Positions 30,337 to 33,842 of a stretch of DNA of 33,842 bases are shown in pieces (the stretch's first letter is position 1; each line of letters begins with the position of its first letter). A program made the position numbers and the translations under genes. Under the pieces are notes generated by a model that did not search any database, was not told the origin of the DNA, and saw only the letters and a list, made by a program, of their open reading frames with translations. Source of the DNA: an uncultured Clostridia bacterium (GTDB lineage: Bacteria > Bacillota > Clostridia > Oscillospirales > Ruminococcaceae); NCBI GenBank assembly GCA_944382905.1, contig CALWNU010000012.1, positions 1-33,842 on the forward strand. Reading direction: 5' to 3'.

Positions 30337-31740
30337 TTATCGGCACAGAGAGAGGATCACTTCGGCAAAAATCTTCGCGCTCATGACCAGCTGGTCGATG
30401 ACGGCAAATTCGTCCGCGCCGTGCATGTGGTTATCCACTTCCGGATCCGCGCAGCCGAACGCCACCCCGTTTTTCAAATGATGGGTATAGGTCCCGCCGC
30501 CGATGGCGACGCATTTGCCTTTTTTGCCGGTATACTGCTCATAGCAGCGCAGCAGCGTCTGGATAAACGGGCTGTCCGCCGGGACATGATGGCCCGGATT
30601 CATCTTCCGGTTGCCCAACTGCATTCCCTGTTCGTTCATGGCTTTTTCCAGCACGTCGCGCATATTCTGCTCGTTGGCGCACAGGGGTACCCGGCTGTCA
30701 AACATCCCGCGCAGCCCCGTCAGGCTGTATTCAAACACGGAAAACGCGCAGGTCAGCGCGCCGGAAACTTCGTCTTCCATCTGGACGCCCGCCGCCTTCC
30801 CTGCCCAGTCGCCATGGGGGAAAATCCGCTGCACGGCGCACAATTTGCGGAACCCTTCCGAATCCGCCATGGGCAGCCGCGTCAGCAGCTCCACCATCGC
30901 CGTCACCGCATTGGCGCCCATTTCCGGCGTAGAAGCGTGGGCCGCCGTCCCCTGGGCGGACAGGAAGATCTTCCCGTCCTTTTCCTCTGCGTAAAAACGG
31001 ACCCCGCTTTGCGCCTCAAACGCCCGGCAGGCGTCGTTTACCGTTTCCAGACGGATCCCTTCCAGCACGGCGTCGGCCCGGTCCGGAATCACGTTGCGGC
31101 GAAACCCGCCTTTGACGGACAGGATCCGCGGCAGCTGTTTGTCCTCTTCCCAGCTGGCGGTAAAATCGCTGCTGTAGCTCCCCTTTTCCACGTTGATCAC
31201 CGGGAAATCCGCATCCGGAGAGAAAGTCGCCGGCGCTTCCGGTTCCTTTGCATAGTAATGCCGGATATCGCTGCTTCCGCTTTCCTCATCCGTCCCCAGA
31301 ATCACCCGGCAGTTTTTGGAAAGCGGGATTCCCAGATCCTTTACCGCTTTGGCTGCCCAAAGGGCAGCCATGGCAGGCCCTTTGTCGTCCGCCGCTCCGC
31401 GGCCGTAAATCCTGCCCTGCGTCACCTTGGGAGAAAAGGGCGCGGTCACCGTCCAGTCGTCCCCCACCGGGACCACGTCCAGGTGAGCCAGGATATCCAG
31501 TCCCCGTTCCTGCTGGTTTACATCAAACGTCGCTACATAATGGTCGTAGTCAGTCACCTGCAGCCCCATCCGGCGGCCGATTTCCATAGCCGCTTCCAGC
31601 GCTTTGGCCGGCCCTTCTCCAAAAGGCATCCCCTCTTTGGGCTCCTGCCGGTCGCTGGGGATCCGGATCAAGGTGCAGATGTCTTCCACCATTTGGGCCT
31701 GGTGGGCGGCAAAATATTCTTCCAGCTGTTTTTGGTACAT
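30337..31740 (-). CDS. pepV: PepV-type M20 metallodipeptidase
   Basis: This 467-residue zinc enzyme of the M20 family hydrolyses dipeptides and some related short peptides. Metal and catalytic motifs are ILAHLDVVPVG (HxD), YGRGAADDKGP (bridging Asp), GTDEESGSSD (catalytic Glu-Glu), and FSPDADFPVINVEKG, which is typical of the PepV/Sapep branch. A C-terminal GGGTYTHHLKNGVAFG supplies the last metal His region. The ATG follows AAGGAGG. It is separated from the MATE gene by a terminator. Confidence 0.93.
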   Translation of the reverse strand: MYQKQLEEYFAAHQAQMVEDICTLIRIPSDRQEPKEGMPFGEGPAKALEAAMEIGRRMGLQVTDYDHYVATFDVNQQERGLDILAHLDVVPVGDDWTVTAPFSPKVTQGRIYGRGAADDKGPAMAALWAAKAVKDLGIPLSKNCRVILGTDEESGSSDIRHYYAKEPEAPATFSPDADFPVINVEKGSYSSDFTASWEEDKQLPRILSVKGGFRRNVIPDRADAVLEGIRLETVNDACRAFEAQSGVRFYAEEKDGKIFLSAQGTAAHASTPEMGANAVTAMVELLTRLPMADSEGFRKLCAVQRIFPHGDWAGKAAGVQMEDEVSGALTCAFSVFEYSLTGLRGMFDSRVPLCANEQNMRDVLEKAMNEQGMQLGNRKMNPGHHVPADSPFIQTLLRCYEQYTGKKGKCVAIGGGTYTHHLKNGVAFGCADPEVDNHMHGADEFAVIDQLVMSAKIFAEVILSLCR

Positions 31741-31798
31741 GGCAAACGTTCCTCCTTACAAGCTGCGGCTCACCGCCGTTTCTGCCTTCATTATAAAA

Positions 31799-31831
31799 TT
31801 CCCCGCCGGGAAAGTCAAACCATGCGGGGAA
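31799..31831 (-). terminator. Probable terminator of the MATE gene
   Basis: TTCCCCGC (31799-31806) pairs with GCGGGGAA (31824-31831) and is followed on the minus strand by a T-rich stretch (TTTTATAA). The long loop lowers confidence. Confidence 0.6.
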
Positions 31832-31850
31832 CCGTTTTTGTCTTGGTTTG

Positions 31851-33227
31851 CTACTCTTGCGCGGCTGGGGGTGTTTGGGCGGGGGCGACAAAGCTTTTGT
31901 TTTTCCAGGCGCCGCTTTTCCACCGCACCAGAAATACCAGCGCCCGGATGCATTCGTCGCAGGCCATGGCAATCCAAATCCCGGCCAGGCCCATCCCGGC
32001 CACCACGCCGATCAGATACCCGCCCAATACGGCAACCGTCCAGGCGGACAGGATCCCAAGCGTCACCGGGAAGCGGATATCCCCCGCCGCCTGCAAACAC
32101 CGCACCATCACGATGTTGACGCTTCTGCCCCATTCCAGGAAAATTTCAATGAACATCACCGTCCTGCCCAGCTGGATGACCGCCGGATCATCCGTAAAGA
32201 GCCGGAAAATCGGCCCGCTGAAAACCGCCAGCAGGATTGCCACCGCGGTGGACGCCAGCATAGCCAACCGGCAGGTATACCACACCTGCCGGTTGGCATG
32301 GTGCAAATCCCCCGCGCCCACCAGGTACCCCACGATCACCTGGCTGGCCTGCCCGATCGCGGAGGAGAACAAATACGAGCACATGGCAAACATGCTGGCG
32401 TATACCTTGGTATTGATGGATACGGCGCCAAAGAGGTTGACAAAGGTCATGATAAATACCTGTGTCATGTTATACGACAGGGATTCTCCGCCGGACGGCA
32501 GGCCAATATGCAACAGCTGGCGCAGCAGGCCGGTTGGGAACGGGCGCAGATGGCGCAGGGAAAACCGGGCGCCCAGCTTGTGGGAAAACAGCCAGAACAT
32601 GATCGCCAGCCCGGCGACCCGGCTGAGGTTGCTGGAAATCGCCGCGCCCACAACGCCCAGCGCCGGCAGCCCGAACATGCCGTTGATCAGCACCGCGTTG
32701 CCGCCTACATTCACCAAATTCACCACCACCGACACGACCATCGATTCCCGCATCATGGCATGGCTGCGGAAAAAGGCCGACAAGGTCAGCTGCATGGCCT
32801 GCAAAAACAGGCATCCACCGATGATGCTGATATACTGTTGGGATTCCGCCATCAGCTCTTCCGGCACGCGCATCCATTGGAAAATCGGACGGTTGCAGAA
32901 CAAAAGCACCGCCCCGATGAGCAAGCTCAGCACCGTATTGGCCAGAAACGACACCGTATACAGCTGATGGACTTTTTCCTGGTCGTTGGCCCCCAGGTAC
33001 TGGGAAATCAAAATCATGGCAGCCGTACTGACCACGCTGAACGTAATAATCAGCACGTTCAAAATCTGGTTGGCGTTGCCGATGGCGCCGACAGAAAGCT
33101 GAGAGTATTGACCAACCATAAATTGGTCGATGTTGCCCACCAGCATCTGCAGGATCAGCTCCACAAATACCGGCCAGGTCAGCTTGAGCAGATAAGACGG
33201 CTGGATCACAGTCTGTTTTTCTTTCAT
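31851..33227 (-). CDS. MATE-family multidrug/cation antiporter
   Basis: The 458-residue protein has 12 helices in two related halves, as in MATE exporters (NorM/DinF group). The first helix WPVFVELILQMLVGNIDQFMVG is the family hallmark (P and D in helix 1), and AIGQASQVIVGYLVGAGD repeats it in the second half. It likely exports cationic drugs or metabolites using Na+ or H+. The start ATG 33225-33227 follows AGAAGGG. No regulator is adjacent. Confidence 0.92.
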   Translation of the reverse strand: MKEKQTVIQPSYLLKLTWPVFVELILQMLVGNIDQFMVGQYSQLSVGAIGNANQILNVLIITFSVVSTAAMILISQYLGANDQEKVHQLYTVSFLANTVLSLLIGAVLLFCNRPIFQWMRVPEELMAESQQYISIIGGCLFLQAMQLTLSAFFRSHAMMRESMVVSVVVNLVNVGGNAVLINGMFGLPALGVVGAAISSNLSRVAGLAIMFWLFSHKLGARFSLRHLRPFPTGLLRQLLHIGLPSGGESLSYNMTQVFIMTFVNLFGAVSINTKVYASMFAMCSYLFSSAIGQASQVIVGYLVGAGDLHHANRQVWYTCRLAMLASTAVAILLAVFSGPIFRLFTDDPAVIQLGRTVMFIEIFLEWGRSVNIVMVRCLQAAGDIRFPVTLGILSAWTVAVLGGYLIGVVAGMGLAGIWIAMACDECIRALVFLVRWKSGAWKNKSFVAPAQTPPAAQE

Positions 33228-33290
33228 ATCGTACCCTTCTCTTTTCTTTTCTGGGCTGCAAACCCACAGGTTGCATTTTTCGCAAGTTTT

Positions 33291-33318
33291 ATTATCGTAT
33301 TTGAAACCGGTTTGTCAA
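33291..33318 (-). promoter_or_regulatory. MATE gene promoter
   Basis: Minus-strand TTGACA (33313-33318) and GATAAT (33291-33296), spacer 16. A perfect palindrome AAACCGGTTT fills 33304-33313 between the two boxes and could be an operator. Confidence 0.65.
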
Positions 33319-33447
33319 TTCCCCGCCGGAAAAACCGGTATTTTGACGACAAAAACCTTTTTAGAGTTTTCAAATTTGAGCAGATCGGCGCATCGGACAA
33401 CTGAATCCTCTTTGCGCCGGCAGAACAGATTTTTTTACAAAACCCCC

Positions 33448-33476
33448 TTGATTTTTTGCGGGAAATCATTTATAAT
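33448..33476 (+). promoter_or_regulatory. tRNA-Ala promoter
   Basis: TTGATT (33448-33453) and TATAAT (33471-33476), spacer 17, ending 36 bp before the tRNA. No other signal is seen in the rest of 33228-33512. Confidence 0.82.
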
Positions 33477-33512
33477 AACATCCGTTGTCACACAAAACAA
33501 AAGAACGGATCT

Positions 33513-33588
33513 GGGGGCGTAGCTCAGTTGGTAGAGCGTTCGGTTCGCATCCGAGAGGTCATGAGTTCGAATCTCACCGTCTCCACCA
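33513..33588 (+). tRNA. tRNA-Ala (anticodon CGC)
   Basis: The 76-nt gene has an acceptor stem GGGGGCG/CGTCTCC with the G3-T70 wobble, the main identity mark of alanine tRNA, D-arm GCTC/GAGC, anticodon stem TTCGG/CCGAG enclosing TTCGCAT (anticodon CGC, GCG codons) and T-loop TTCGAAT. CCA is encoded at 33586-33588. The outermost T-stem pair (A49-C65) is mismatched. It has its own promoter and terminator. Confidence 0.94.
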
Positions 33589-33621
33589 TATTAAGACGTC
33601 ACTTTTGATAAAAAAGTGGCG

Positions 33622-33660
33622 AGGGGAAAATCCCTGTTTACAGGGGTTTTCCCCTTTTTT
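33622..33660 (+). terminator. Terminator of tRNA-Ala
   Basis: Long stem 33622-33636/33641-33655 (AGGGGAAAATCCCTG with CAGGGGTTTTCCCCT, one wobble), loop TTTA, followed by T to 33660. Confidence 0.92.
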
Positions 33661-33842
33661 ATGCCCATTTTCCGGCGCTGGGAGCGCATGTGAGCCGGTT
33701 CCTGTATATAGCTTTACGCCTTGCCTCTACACGGAATATCCCGTTTTGCACCCGATGCACCCGCGCCGGTGATAGTTTGCGATTTGCACCCGTCCCGCTT
33801 ATGCCTTACAATTTTCCCCATTCTGCACCCTCACATAAAGCG
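33661..33842. other. Right-edge intergenic stretch with four TGCACCC copies
   Basis: No gene is supported here. TGCACCC occurs at 33747-33753, 33756-33762, 33785-33791 and 33824-33830, all on the plus strand within 84 bp and with irregular spacing. The region continues past the window. Confidence 0.4.

Noticed and set aside
30032..30346. Minus-strand 104-codon frame over the DUF1540 gene
   Set aside because: The plus strand has a strong ribosome site, the conserved Cys pattern and its own terminator.
30421..32967. Very long plus-strand open frame (848 codons) over pepV and MATE
   Set aside because: It is antisense to two clear families, is low in hydrophobic structure and rich in Arg/His/Pro, lacks a ribosome site, and spans the terminator between two genes.
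31848..33404. Plus-strand frame of 518 codons antisense to MATE
   Set aside because: Its composition (Gln/His/Arg-rich) is the shadow of a membrane protein gene on the other strand.
33485..33772. Open frame containing RSSVGRAFGSHPRGHEF
   Set aside because: It reads through tRNA-Ala; this peptide is a common artefact of tRNA genes.
1..33842. CRISPR array or toxin-antitoxin/defence cluster
   Set aside because: No regularly spaced repeats and no paired small genes or nuclease/NTPase defence genes were seen on either strand.

Overview
The window looks like chromosomal DNA of a spore-forming, moderately GC-rich member of the Clostridia, most likely in or near the Oscillospirales. The reasons are a SpoIIM homologue, a BofC-type small protein, strong AGGAGG-type ribosome sites, sigma-A promoters with 17-bp spacers, and tight Rho-independent terminators. 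Family-level placement is inference. Both tRNA genes encode their CCA ends. No rRNA, CRISPR array, insertion sequence or phage structural gene is visible. The only mobile-element trace is the 3' end of a large serine recombinase at the left edge, ending next to tRNA-Leu.

Layout. 1-560: recombinase tail and tRNA-Leu(GAG). 748-5160: a 40-residue Cys-rich membrane microprotein, then a MarR repressor with a heterodimeric ABC exporter (BmrCD/LmrCD type) on the minus strand; the MarR promoter lies between two copies of a TTAGGCACC(C)TAA palindrome. 5188-9615: citramalate synthase and membrane proteins (PF06541-like, YesL/DUF624, SpoIIM, TIGR04086). 9708-11295: tgt and yajC. 11428-13971: asd-dapA-unknown operon for lysine/diaminopimelate synthesis, divergent from queA. 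15556-17331: an MFS efflux gene broken by a one-base frameshift, divergent from its probable MarR repressor, with two matching operators. 17479-19779: class A penicillin-binding protein. 20047-22087: BofC-like protein and an alanine/glycine:cation symporter whose leader contains a full terminator.

22113-23314: cold-shock protein with a long leader hairpin, and proC. 23425-26519: two SIS-domain proteins (the first FrlB-like) flanking a GntR/HutC regulator; the same operator-like motif overlaps the -10 boxes of frlB-like and gntR. 26623-28350: exonuclease III and a dimethylarginine dimethylaminohydrolase-type enzyme preceded by two ARG-box-like sites. 28399-33227: URO-D family protein with a coupled membrane protein, a DUF1540 protein, a PepV-type dipeptidase and a MATE exporter. 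33513-33588: tRNA-Ala(CGC).

The most distinctive content is regulatory: four repressor/promoter arrangements can be read directly from inverted repeats, and two leaders (symporter, cold-shock gene) carry conditional-looking hairpins that match no riboswitch class I can recognise. I did not find a clear multi-gene defence system or new biosynthetic cluster. The best candidates for something undescribed are the FrlB-like/GntR/SIS module, the symporter leader and the Cys-rich microprotein.
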